Positions 22,121 to 30,290 of a DNA stretch of 62,365 nucleotides are shown in pieces. Made by a program: the position numbers and the translations under genes. How positions within the stretch are numbered: position 1 is the first letter of the stretch; every line of letters begins with the position of its first letter. The notes beneath the pieces were generated by a model that did no database searches, was not told where the DNA came from, and saw only the letters and a list, made by a program, of their open reading frames with translations. This DNA is from a virus: positions 1-62,365 of the IMG/VR virus record IMGVR_UViG_3300012920_000037, one strand, 5' to 3'.

Positions 22121-22741
22121 ATGTCTAAAAAATTATTAAGAGAATTTCACGCACTATGTCCTGATGGAATGTGTCAAGATCTGTTGACCGAGCGAGAGAA
22201 AAAAGAAGTTAAAGAAGGCGCAATGTATTTAACTGGTCGCATTCAAACTGCCGATAAGAAAAACGGAAACGGTCGTAAGTATCCTGAAAAAGTTCTTCGG
22301 AGAGAAATGGATAACTACATGAAAATCGTAAATGATAATCGTGCATGTGGGGAACTTGACCACCCAGATGATTCGGTAATTAACCTTAAGAACGTATCTC
22401 ACATGGTCACTAAGTGTTGGTGGGAAGGCAAGGATGTAATGGGCAAAATTAAAGTCCTCGACACTCCTTCAGGTCGTATCCTCAAGGATCTGATCAACGC
22501 TGGTGTAAAGCTTGGTATTTCCTCTCGTGGTCTTGGTTCCGTCAAGGAATCAATGGGCGAAACTATTGTTGAAGATGACTTTCAACTTATTTGCTTTGAT
22601 ATCGTATCAGAGCCATCAACTCCCGATGCCTATGTGTATCCCGGAGAAGGATCAAAGAAAGCATTTAAGTTCTCGACAAGATTGCGAGAACAAAAAGAAA
22701 ATAATATTGACAATCTATTTAAGAAGATTCTTGGAGACTAA
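22121..22741 (+). CDS. 21: Prohead core protease (gp21)
   Basis: 206 aa. GELDHPDD (H81) and LGISSRGLGSV (S134/S135) correspond to the catalytic His and Ser of T4-type/herpesvirus-like assembly proteases, and FDIVSEPSTPDAYV matches their conserved end. The enzyme is activated in the prohead and cuts scaffold, gp23 and internal proteins after [L/I]-x-E. The N terminus has a possible autocleavage site L-L-T-E|R. Its presence, together with matching sites in many tagged proteins, supports the packaging model. It stops one base before the next ATG. Confidence 0.9.
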   Translation: MSKKLLREFHALCPDGMCQDLLTEREKKEVKEGAMYLTGRIQTADKKNGNGRKYPEKVLRREMDNYMKIVNDNRACGELDHPDDSVINLKNVSHMVTKCWWEGKDVMGKIKVLDTPSGRILKDLINAGVKLGISSRGLGSVKESMGETIVEDDFQLICFDIVSEPSTPDAYVYPGEGSKKAFKFSTRLREQKENNIDNLFKKILGD

Positions 22742-23167
22742 ATGAACAAAGAACAATTAAAGAAAACCCTTAAGCCTCTTATTAAAGAGTGCATCAAAGA
22801 AGTTATATTCGAAGAAGGAGTTCTCTCGGGAATCATTTCAGAAGTTGTTAAAGGTACGGGCGGTCAACGCATCGTCGAGACCCGGCAACCTCAACAATAT
22901 CAAAAACCACAAATTGATCATGAACTAGAAGAGCGCAAAAGAAAAGAGCGACGTCGCAAGATGCTTGACTCAATCGGACGAGATTCCTTTAATGGTGTCG
23001 ACCTTTTTGAAGGTACTACGCCGCTATCTAATAGAGATTCTGGTAGGTCATCAACTCCACATGGCTCAAAAGCACTGGACGGTGTTGCACCAAATGATCC
23101 CGGAGTTGATATCTCAGCTTTCGGGTCAAGTTCGGCAATTTGGTCAAAATTAGCAAAGGGAAAATAA
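22742..23167 (+). CDS. Possible prohead-core/tag-bearing protein downstream of gp21
   Basis: 141 aa. The N-terminal helix MNKEQLKKTLKPLIKECIKEVIFEEG is tag-like, and F-E-E|G (23-26) may be a cleavage site. The middle is strongly basic (ELEERKRKERRRKMLDSIGRD) and the end is Gly/Ser/Asp-rich (NDPGVDISAFGSSSAIW). I know no named homologue with certainty. Its position right after the protease is where T4-like phages keep small core proteins. The stop overlaps the bS21 start (TAATG). Confidence 0.6.
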   Translation: MNKEQLKKTLKPLIKECIKEVIFEEGVLSGIISEVVKGTGGQRIVETRQPQQYQKPQIDHELEERKRKERRRKMLDSIGRDSFNGVDLFEGTTPLSNRDSGRSSTPHGSKALDGVAPNDPGVDISAFGSSSAIWSKLAKGK

Positions 23168-23361
23168 TGGCTACCAACTACAAAATGAAGCCTCGTAAAG
23201 GCGAGAGCATGGAGCGGTTTATCAAAAGATTCACCAAGAAATGTAAGAAACTTGGAATTATCCAAGAGATGAGAGACAAAAGACATTTTACTTCTGATTC
23301 CGAGAGAAAGCGTCTTGCTCGTAAAAAATGGAGAGCAAACCTCAAGAAGAAGAAGAAATAA
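23167..23361 (+). CDS. Ribosomal protein bS21 homologue
   Basis: 64 aa, very basic. KGESMERFIKRFTKKCKKLG-IIQEMRDKRHFTSDSERKRLARKKW follows the bS21 pattern (…E..d.alRRFKr.ce k.G.l.E.R.re.fe.pserRkr…). bS21 sits near the anti-Shine-Dalgarno on the 30S subunit and affects initiation. Virus-encoded bS21 is known from marine phages. The start at 23167 overlaps the preceding stop; an upstream in-frame ATG would extend into the neighbour. It is placed among head genes, so it should be made late. Confidence 0.75.
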   Translation: MATNYKMKPRKGESMERFIKRFTKKCKKLGIIQEMRDKRHFTSDSERKRLARKKWRANLKKKKK

Positions 23362-23368
23362 CTATTTA
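23361..23368 (+). promoter_or_regulatory. ACTATTTA motif, candidate late promoter
   Basis: Starts at the last base of the bS21 stop codon, 22 nt before the ATG of the first surface protein gene. Confidence 0.55.
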
Positions 23369-23390
23369 GTCCTAAAGAGAGGGAAGAATT

Positions 23391-23804
23391 ATGAGTTCAA
23401 ATTTTTATAGCGTAGGGCTAAATCACGTTGGGGCATATCAAGTAAGCGGCACACCACATATTAGCCATATTACTTTGACAACAGACCCTAACCACTCTGA
23501 TAGAATTCAGTTTCCAACGGTCACAAAAAATATTATAGTCAGATCCAACGACACTGTGGATATCAGAATTCACTTTGCCCCATTCACTGGTTCATATGGA
23601 TATGCGGACGATGCATCTACAAGCAATAACTTTATTATACTTGAGGGTGCTGGGCAAGTTGAATTGGACGCAAAGTGCAAAGAAATATTCATCTCTGCTC
23701 CAAGTGCTGGTGGTACAGAAGTGGTTCAAGTCTATGCAGAACTGACCAACATTCCAAGAGAAAGAATGTTTAGTTTGGATGGTGTTGATGGAGTGAGTAG
23801 CTAA
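23391..23804 (+). CDS. Beta-rich virion surface protein, short form
   Basis: 137 aa, beta-rich. It begins SVGLNHVGAYQVSGTPHI and ends VQVYAELTNIPRERMFSLDG. The next gene has the same beginning (KVGLQHAGSFISSGKPFL) and end (FDVYASLTNIPSERMYDLTG), with a large domain inserted between. Its location between protease and scaffold genes with a late-type motif upstream suggests a virion component such as a head decoration or fibre base. The stop overlaps the next start (TAATG). Confidence 0.65.
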   Translation: MSSNFYSVGLNHVGAYQVSGTPHISHITLTTDPNHSDRIQFPTVTKNIIVRSNDTVDIRIHFAPFTGSYGYADDASTSNNFIILEGAGQVELDAKCKEIFISAPSAGGTEVVQVYAELTNIPRERMFSLDGVDGVSS

Positions 23805-24850
23805 TGAGTACGTATAAAGTTGGTTTGCAGCACGCTGGATCTTTTATATCTTCCGGCAAGCCGTTCCTTAAGACAAACTCGTCTTTGGCTGATGGCGCTA
23901 CTGAGTATATAAAGTTTCCAAATGTGACGAAAAAAATTAAAGTTAAAAATCATTCAGCATCCGGCGTTCTTAAAATTGGCTTTGCCGACAATGCTCGAAG
24001 AGCTTTTGATATGCCAAGTTTAACTGCTCAAGATAGATTTGATGGAACTTTATCATCTGGGGTAGGTCTATCAGCTGTAACAGTTTCTTTTTGGTTTAAA
24101 GATACGGCATTATCCACAGTATTAAGACTTGTAGAGTTTACTGGAACTGGAGTTACAAACACGAGGCTTCAAGGTCAAAATAGCTCCGGCGCTGGTGGTC
24201 TAAGATTTAGAGTTCAAGGAATCAATGCAAATACAGCTGGTGGTGTTACGTCCATAAACACCTGGCATCAAGTCACTATTGTGTTAAGTGGAGCAGATAA
24301 TAAACTTTATGTAGACGGCGACCTAAAAATTACTAACACTACAACCATGGTCCCACCTACTGGTATTTCATTTGGCGATTCAAGCACAGCGAATCATGAT
24401 GGAATTTATGACGACATTTATGTTTTTAATGCAGCGCTTACTGGACCAGAAGTTTTAGAACTGTACAATGAAGGTTCCTATTTTGACCCAAGGGATCATT
24501 CAAGATCATCAGACTTGCAGTCTTGGTGGGCTTTTGAAGATAATGCTTACAGAACATATTTTTCCTCTAATGATACAACATCAACCATTATTGACCGCAT
24601 CGGAAGCCATAATTTAACAAAAGCCGGCAGCGGTACTGGTGCTTTTGTAAACGGGAGACAGCTAGATACAGCCATAAACTCGCACTCCCTAATTTTGTCC
24701 CCAGGTGCAGAAATCGAATTGAATGTAAAAACAAAGTCGATGTTCTTATTTGCAGACGGAGCAACGCAGGATTTTGACGTATATGCTTCATTAACGAATA
24801 TTCCTAGTGAAAGAATGTACGATTTAACCGGACCGGGAATCGATGAGTAA
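23804..24850 (+). CDS. Surface protein with inserted LamG/concanavalin-like domain
   Basis: 348 aa. Residues 1-65 and 286-348 are homologous to the two halves of the preceding protein. Residues about 67-285 form a LamG-like beta-sandwich: VSFWFKDT, TWHQVTIVLSGADNKLYVDGDLKI, ISFGDSSTANHDGIYDDIYVFNAALTGPEVLELYNEG. LamG folds often bind glycans. The pair therefore shows a carrier domain with and without a lectin-like insertion. Overlaps both neighbours by one to four bases. Likely displayed on the particle; the ligand is unknown. Confidence 0.7.
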   Translation: MSTYKVGLQHAGSFISSGKPFLKTNSSLADGATEYIKFPNVTKKIKVKNHSASGVLKIGFADNARRAFDMPSLTAQDRFDGTLSSGVGLSAVTVSFWFKDTALSTVLRLVEFTGTGVTNTRLQGQNSSGAGGLRFRVQGINANTAGGVTSINTWHQVTIVLSGADNKLYVDGDLKITNTTTMVPPTGISFGDSSTANHDGIYDDIYVFNAALTGPEVLELYNEGSYFDPRDHSRSSDLQSWWAFEDNAYRTYFSSNDTTSTIIDRIGSHNLTKAGSGTGAFVNGRQLDTAINSHSLILSPGAEIELNVKTKSMFLFADGATQDFDVYASLTNIPSERMYDLTGPGIDE

Positions 24851-27006
24851 TGTCAAAAGAATTTGGATGGGCATATGTTGTTGGATCCCAAGCCTCAGGG
24901 CCTAAAGGCTCCATTCAGATATCGGGAGATGCGACTAGGCTAGATCACGATCCAAATCTATTTTGGTCTGATGAGGACAACGCGCTCTTGGTTTCTGGTG
25001 ATATCGTTGCGCACAATTTCGAAATTCAAAACCAAACAAAAACAGTCTTTAACTTTGAAGTCTCGGGATCATCGATCTTCGGAGATACAGAAGATGACCT
25101 ACATCAGTTCACAGGATCTCTCGATATCACAGGGAACGTTACCGCTGTAAACTATTATGGTTGGGGTGGTGACCTCGATGGCGTACCTATTAATTATGCG
25201 ACAAACTTCGCAGACAACAGAATTGTTACCTCGGTTACTGGAGATACGGTTAATGCAGAGGAAAATCTGACGTTTGACGGTGCGCTCTTGAATGTATCCG
25301 GAGACATAAATGCTCTAGAGATAGACGCATCACAGTTCAGCGGTAGCATCGCACTCTTTGACTCTGCGGATATTGTGGACCTTGAAGCAACCGAGTTTAC
25401 CGATGGGACTTTATCGATCCAAACAGGGTCTATATCGAACGCTGATCACATTCAATCAACAACGATCGAGGGCTTATTGACTTCGCCATCTCAGACAAAC
25501 ATTACCGAGGTTGGCACATTAACGAGTCTCAATGTAGCAAATGATGCGACGATCAACGGAACCCTCTATGTAAAGACTGCTGACAATCGAGTTGGCGTGA
25601 ATGTCTCAGATCCTCAAGCAACGAATGAAATCTTATCACCAACAACTCAGTTGCGCCTCACAAGCCAAAGAGAGATGTTCGGCATACAAGATTTAGAATA
25701 TACCGACCTACACACAGACACAAATGGTAACTTCTCAATATCTCCGTCAAACAACTTGACAAACATTCTAGGCGACGCTGTTATAACTGGAGATCTGTTG
25801 GTGTCCGGAACGCTTAGCGCCAGAATAACGGACTTCAACGTTTCGGCAGACACCATGACTCTCGGAGATGAAGCGACAGATATTATCACTGTAAATGCTC
25901 AAACAATGAATGCTCCCAATAATCTGGAGATCAATAGTGTTCTTTTTGTCTCTGCATCCACAGTGGGAGTTGGATCATACTCTACAGCCAAATTTGGCGT
26001 AACATCACCTTCAAATCAACTAGAGCTTGGAAATGGAACTCAAAACCTATCTGTGAGCGTCACAAATGGCTCTACAAGCATTTTAACAAACAATTCGACC
26101 TTAGACATAGGCAATAACACAAACGTCCTTGGAGAGCTTGTGGTGGGCTCTAATGGCGATATAATTCTTGATAACGCAGGTCAAGTATCGGCATCTGTCT
26201 CTGTATCGTCAAACACGGGACACTTTACGAACATCACATCAACTATGATTACAAATGGTAATTCAATTATCAATAACGACAGCATTCAAACTCCAACTCT
26301 TGACGCACCAACAGTAAATTCTACAAACATTGTAGGTACACTTAACACCGCTACGCAGCCAAACATAACAAGTTTAGGGACGCTAACTTCACTTAATGTT
26401 GCAAATGCAGCAAACATCGGAGGACCCATAGCGGTAAACAAATCAAGTGCCGATCGGATGGTCGAGATCAAAGACTCAAACAATGCACAATTGAGATTGA
26501 CAAACTCGGAGTTTATCTTCGGTCTAGCAAATCACAATTATGTTGATCTCAATGCTAACTCCAGTGGCGATCTTGAGATTACCCCAGTGTCTGGTAAAGT
26601 AATAGTGCCCAATCTTAAATTGACCAACGTCCAACATGGTACATCAAACAACTTTCTGTCTGTAGATGCAAATGGAGACATTGTTATATGTCCACCATAT
26701 CAGACAGACATTGAAGTCAGAAACAGAACAGTTGTCACAGCAGACTATAACGTCGCAGTGAATGATTATTTTGTTGGCATTCAAGCTACACAGAATCTTG
26801 TAGTTACTTTACCTGATGCGTCTACTTTGTTCAATGGGCAGATCATGGTTATTAAAGACGAACTAGAAAACGCAAATCAATACACCATTCAGGTAGCAGC
26901 TCAGCCCAATCAGTTCATTGAAAATAGACAAAGTATAACCTTGTCTTCTCCCGGATCCGCCATTAATATATATTGCGATGGTACGTCCAAATTCTTTATT
27001 ATGTAA
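24850..27006 (+). CDS. Large beta-repeat fibre/structural protein (718 aa)
   Basis: It contains many short repeats of the type LxVSGDI / LTSLNVANxATINGTLYV, consistent with a trimeric beta-helix or beta-prism shaft. An internal duplication is evident: TNITEVGTLTSLNVAND...LRLTSQREMFGIQDLEYTDLHTDTNGN (about 215-300) recurs as PNITSLGTLTSLNVANA...LRLTNSEFIFGLANHNYVDLNANSSGD (about 500-580). The end (GQIMVIKDE...ITLSSPGSAINIYCDGTSKFFIM) looks like a C-terminal knob shared in style with other fibres here. Tail fibre or head fibre; no chaperone is recognised nearby. Confidence 0.7.
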   Translation: MSKEFGWAYVVGSQASGPKGSIQISGDATRLDHDPNLFWSDEDNALLVSGDIVAHNFEIQNQTKTVFNFEVSGSSIFGDTEDDLHQFTGSLDITGNVTAVNYYGWGGDLDGVPINYATNFADNRIVTSVTGDTVNAEENLTFDGALLNVSGDINALEIDASQFSGSIALFDSADIVDLEATEFTDGTLSIQTGSISNADHIQSTTIEGLLTSPSQTNITEVGTLTSLNVANDATINGTLYVKTADNRVGVNVSDPQATNEILSPTTQLRLTSQREMFGIQDLEYTDLHTDTNGNFSISPSNNLTNILGDAVITGDLLVSGTLSARITDFNVSADTMTLGDEATDIITVNAQTMNAPNNLEINSVLFVSASTVGVGSYSTAKFGVTSPSNQLELGNGTQNLSVSVTNGSTSILTNNSTLDIGNNTNVLGELVVGSNGDIILDNAGQVSASVSVSSNTGHFTNITSTMITNGNSIINNDSIQTPTLDAPTVNSTNIVGTLNTATQPNITSLGTLTSLNVANAANIGGPIAVNKSSADRMVEIKDSNNAQLRLTNSEFIFGLANHNYVDLNANSSGDLEITPVSGKVIVPNLKLTNVQHGTSNNFLSVDANGDIVICPPYQTDIEVRNRTVVTADYNVAVNDYFVGIQATQNLVVTLPDASTLFNGQIMVIKDELENANQYTIQVAAQPNQFIENRQSITLSSPGSAINIYCDGTSKFFIM

Positions 27007-27189
27007 CACTTCTACAATGCCGGTAGCACCGACTTTATAGAGTTTTTTTATTTTTTTTTGACGTTTGAGATCCTAAAGACTAAACTACTCATTTTTTATT
27101 GTCTTTTGGGATTGCCGGGTAGTAGTTAGGGATACTCTCGAGACCTCATAGGTTTCGATTGTTTTAAACACATTATTGGAGGAAATATA
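27007..27189 (+). other. Intergenic leader of the coiled-coil fibre gene
   Basis: 183 bp without a gene. It contains T-runs (27045-27059), an eight-pair hairpin CGAGACCT-CAT-AGGTTTCG (27139-27157, one G-T pair) followed by ATTGTTTT, which may act as a weak terminator, and a good GGAGG. Neither the TTGACA promoter nor ACTATTTA is present. Confidence 0.5.
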
Positions 27190-29769
27190 ATGTCTAAATT
27201 TGTAACTGGAGTTTTTAAACTTGATCAACAAGTAACATTGTTTGACATGTCCGAAATGGTCCCGGGCACCCTTGAACTTCCAGGTGATGCAGTTAAAGAG
27301 TTGTCTCAACTCTCTTCTGACGTTTTACTTGGTCTTGGACTTGAACCACAAGTTGGTGGTGGAAAAATTGTTCGTGAATCTCACTTGAAAATCGTTGAGT
27401 CTGAATTGGAAGCTGAAATAGCTCGTATTGACGGTGAATTGGCTAGTGAAATTGCACGCGCTCAAGCTGCTGAATCTACAAACGCTACTGCTATCTCTAA
27501 TGAAGCAGTTCGTGCACAAGCTGCTGAAGCCTCTCTTCAAGGTGAAATCGATGCTGAAGAAACCCTTCGTGCTTCTGAAATCACTCGCGTAGAAGGTCTT
27601 GTATCTTCTGAAGAAGCATCTCGTATTGCTGCTGTATCTTCTGAAGCTACTGCACGTCAAGGTGCGGATACTACTCTTCAAGGCAACATTGATGCTCTTT
27701 CTGGTGCTGTTGCTTCTGACTTCTCTGCTATGGAAGCTGCTTTTGTAGCTGACTTGGCTGCTGAAGAAGCTGCACGTCAAGCTGCTGATGCTGGTCTTTC
27801 TGGTGAATTGGCTACTGAAAGAGGTCGTATCGACGCTATGTTGTCTGGATCTTCTGTTGATCTTGATCAATTGATTGAACTTGTTGACGCTTATGAATTG
27901 GCTGATACTAACATCATTAGTTCTATCACTACGTTGCAAGGCGACCTTGCTACTGAAATCACTAACCGTGAAGCTGATGTAGACGCAGAAGAAGTTCGCG
28001 CTTTGGCTGCTGAAGCTGTATTGGCTGGTAATATCGCTAATGAAGAAGCGGCACGTATTGCTGCTGATGGTACTGCGACCACTGATCGCGCTGCTATCCG
28101 TTCTGAGTTTGCTGCTGCTGACTCTTCTGAACAAGCTGCTCGTGTTGCTGCTGACAACGTTCTTCAGGGCAACATTGATTCTGAAGCTGCTTCTCGTCTT
28201 GCTGCTGACCAAGGTCTTCAAGCAAATATCGATTCTGAAGCTGCTACTCGCGCTGCTGCTGATAACGCTTTGACTAGCGATCTTAGCACTTTGGCTGATG
28301 AATTGTCTGCTGAAGAAGCATCTCGTATTGCTGGTGATAACGCTCTTCAAGCAAATATCGATGCTGAAGAATCTGCTCGTCAAGCCGCAGATACTACATT
28401 AACTACTAACTTGAACTCAGAGATCGCTCGTGCACAAGCTGCCGAAGCTACTCTTCAAGGTAACATTGATGCAGAAGAAACTGCTCGTATTGCTGCTGTT
28501 GCTGCTGAAAATGCTGCTATGCTTGCTGCTGTTGCGGTTGTACAAGCTGATGTAGATCAAAATGAATCTGATGCTGATGCTGCTTTCGCTGCAGAAGAAG
28601 CCGCTCGTATTTCTGGAGACACTACTCTTCAAGGTAACATTGATGCTCTTTCTGGTGCTGTAGAAGCTGATTTCGCTGCTATGGAAGCTGCTTTTGTAGC
28701 TGACTTGGCTACTCTTCAAGCTGATGTAGATCAGAATGAATCTGATGCTGATGCTGGTATCGCTGCTGTTGCTGCTGATCTTGCATCTTACGAAGCTTCT
28801 AATGACGCTGCTTTGGCTCAAGAAGTTACTGATCGTACTGCTGCTGTTTCTGCAGAAGCTGCTTCTCGTCTTGCTGCTGACCAAGGTCTTCAAGCACAGA
28901 TTGACAACATCATCTCTAACACTGATCCAGCTGCTTTGGATTCTATGACTGAGATCGTTGCTGCTTTCCAAGCTGAAGATGGTAACTTGCAAAACTCAAT
29001 CACTACTTTGGCTGCGAATCAAACTTCTGCTTTGAATGCATTGTCTGGTGCTGTAGCTGCTGACTTTGCTGCTATGGAAGCATCTATGGTTGCTGACTTG
29101 GCTGCTCTTCAAGCTGACGTTGATGGTAACGAAGCTGATGGTGATACTGATCGTGCCTTGATTCGTACTGAATTTGCTGCTGCTGATGCAGCTCTTGAAA
29201 GTGATTTGGATGACGAAATTGCTCGTGCTTTGGCTGCTGAAGCTGTTTTGGCTGCTTCTGTTGCTTCAGAAGAAGCTACTCGCCAAGCTGCTGATACTAC
29301 CCTTCAAGGCAACATTGATGCTCTTTCTGGTGCAGTAGCTGCTGACTTCTCTGCTCTTGAGACTGATTTCACTTCTGAAATTGCTTCTCTTCAAGCTGAT
29401 GTTGATCAAAATGAAGCTGACGCTGACGCTGCGATTGCTGGAGAAATCTCTCGTGCACAGACTGAAGAAGCTCGTATCGAAGCTAAGCATGACGCACACT
29501 TTGATGGTTTCATCAAGCTTGCTTTCTTGACTGAGGCTGACGCTGTAATGGGTCTTGCTACTCACTACATAGTTAATGCATCTTCCGCTAAGACGTTTGC
29601 TTTCCCAGCTATCGCTGATGAGCACTTCTTCATGGTCAAGGTTGCAGCTGGTTCTAACCCTGTTGAGTTCACTGGTAACATTAACGGTGACGCAGACAAC
29701 TCAATCACAGTGCACCCAGGTGCTTCTGTAATGGTTGTTTCTCACGGTGGTGAATTGTACTTGTTCTAA
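27190..29769 (+). CDS. Long alpha-helical coiled-coil tail fibre protein (859 aa)
   Basis: After an N-terminal beta-rich attachment domain (residues 1-70, VTGVFKLDQQVTLFDMSEMVPGTLELPGDAVKEL), the protein is a chain of alanine-rich repeats such as EEASRIAADTTLQGNIDALSGAVAADFAAMEAAF and LQADVDQNESDADA, typical of trimeric coiled-coil fibre shafts. The last 100 residues are beta-rich (HYIVNASSAKTFAFPAIADEHFFMVKV...GGELYLF), probably a C-terminal tip. Codons are strongly biased to GCT/GAA/CTT, which creates long antisense open frames. It lies between a weak hairpin and a strong terminator, so it is its own transcript. Confidence 0.8.
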   Translation: MSKFVTGVFKLDQQVTLFDMSEMVPGTLELPGDAVKELSQLSSDVLLGLGLEPQVGGGKIVRESHLKIVESELEAEIARIDGELASEIARAQAAESTNATAISNEAVRAQAAEASLQGEIDAEETLRASEITRVEGLVSSEEASRIAAVSSEATARQGADTTLQGNIDALSGAVASDFSAMEAAFVADLAAEEAARQAADAGLSGELATERGRIDAMLSGSSVDLDQLIELVDAYELADTNIISSITTLQGDLATEITNREADVDAEEVRALAAEAVLAGNIANEEAARIAADGTATTDRAAIRSEFAAADSSEQAARVAADNVLQGNIDSEAASRLAADQGLQANIDSEAATRAAADNALTSDLSTLADELSAEEASRIAGDNALQANIDAEESARQAADTTLTTNLNSEIARAQAAEATLQGNIDAEETARIAAVAAENAAMLAAVAVVQADVDQNESDADAAFAAEEAARISGDTTLQGNIDALSGAVEADFAAMEAAFVADLATLQADVDQNESDADAGIAAVAADLASYEASNDAALAQEVTDRTAAVSAEAASRLAADQGLQAQIDNIISNTDPAALDSMTEIVAAFQAEDGNLQNSITTLAANQTSALNALSGAVAADFAAMEASMVADLAALQADVDGNEADGDTDRALIRTEFAAADAALESDLDDEIARALAAEAVLAASVASEEATRQAADTTLQGNIDALSGAVAADFSALETDFTSEIASLQADVDQNEADADAAIAGEISRAQTEEARIEAKHDAHFDGFIKLAFLTEADAVMGLATHYIVNASSAKTFAFPAIADEHFFMVKVAAGSNPVEFTGNINGDADNSITVHPGASVMVVSHGGELYLF
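27440..29480 (+). repeat. Tandem coding repeats of the fibre shaft
   Basis: Imperfect repeats of units such as GCTGCTGAC..TCTTCAAGG recur dozens of times, including near-identical blocks at 27660-27760, 28620-28720 and 29280-29360 (TTLQGNIDALSGAV). They invite recombination and shaft-length variation. Confidence 0.8.
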
Positions 29770-29813
29770 TCTATTGATTAGCTAAGTGCTAATGCCTTAG
29801 AGGTATTGACCTT

Positions 29814-29845
29814 GGGCCTCGGGGATTTCTTCGAGGCCCTTTTTA
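29814..29845 (+). terminator. Intrinsic terminator after the coiled-coil fibre gene
   Basis: GGGCCTCG, 10-nt loop, CGAGGCCC, then TTTTTATT: eight perfect pairs and a T-run. Confidence 0.92.
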
Positions 29846-29874
29846 TTATAAAACACATTTTTGGAGGATTAAAA

Positions 29875-30276
29875 ATGTCAATAACAAAATATACAGCCGG
29901 AACTTCGGCACCTGATGGCTCTTCTGTTGGCGTATCGCCTGGTGCATCTCACAATACAGCGATCTGCATTGGTTTTACTGATGTTGGAGTCTATGGAAAA
30001 AATGGAGCAACTTGGGAACTTGTTGGCTCTACTAGTAGCGATGACAAAGTTGTTTTCGTTCCTTTCGAAACATACTCAGAGGTTTTCTTTAAGTCTGAAT
30101 CTGGGCAAGAAGAAACTGTACGTGTGGTATTCATGGAGGACTCTTTGATTAAAGCCGCTGCACCAGCTCCCGCATCTGTAAGCGAGATCAGTGATGTTCC
30201 AGCTTTCACCTCAGCTGACGCCGGTAAGATTCTTTCAGTTGACGCTGGTGGGAATCTTGTTTGGATCACACGATAA
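29875..30276 (+). CDS. Beta-rich fibre-associated protein, short form
   Basis: 133 aa. The start at 29875 (MSITKYTAG) follows GGAGG; an upstream ATG lies inside the terminator. The C-terminal segment ISDVPAFTSADAGKILSVDAGGNLVWITR is homologous to VDEVPIYTASDDGKFLTIRSDGSLAWLAAN in the next protein, and both have SGxEETVRVxF / GSDETIRVSF. It looks like a small beta-sandwich virion protein; the longer neighbour is the same module plus a LamG domain. Function unknown, probably receptor binding or decoration. Confidence 0.6.
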   Translation: MSITKYTAGTSAPDGSSVGVSPGASHNTAICIGFTDVGVYGKNGATWELVGSTSSDDKVVFVPFETYSEVFFKSESGQEETVRVVFMEDSLIKAAAPAPASVSEISDVPAFTSADAGKILSVDAGGNLVWITR

Positions 30277-30290
30277 CGGAGGATCTAGAT

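Noticed and set aside
25755-25790. ACTTGACAA followed by TGTTATAAC inside the 718-aa fibre gene, resembling the promoter family
   Set aside because: The spacer is 20 bp rather than 17, and it lies deep in a gene with no gene start downstream.
27325-28383. Long antisense open frame (352 codons) opposite the coiled-coil fibre gene
   Set aside because: It arises from the biased GCT/GAA/CTT codons of the sense gene, reads as Ser/Arg/Phe/Ile low complexity, and has no ribosome site or promoter.
28417-28992. Antisense open frame (191 codons) opposite the same fibre gene
   Set aside because: Same cause; composition mirrors the sense repeat.
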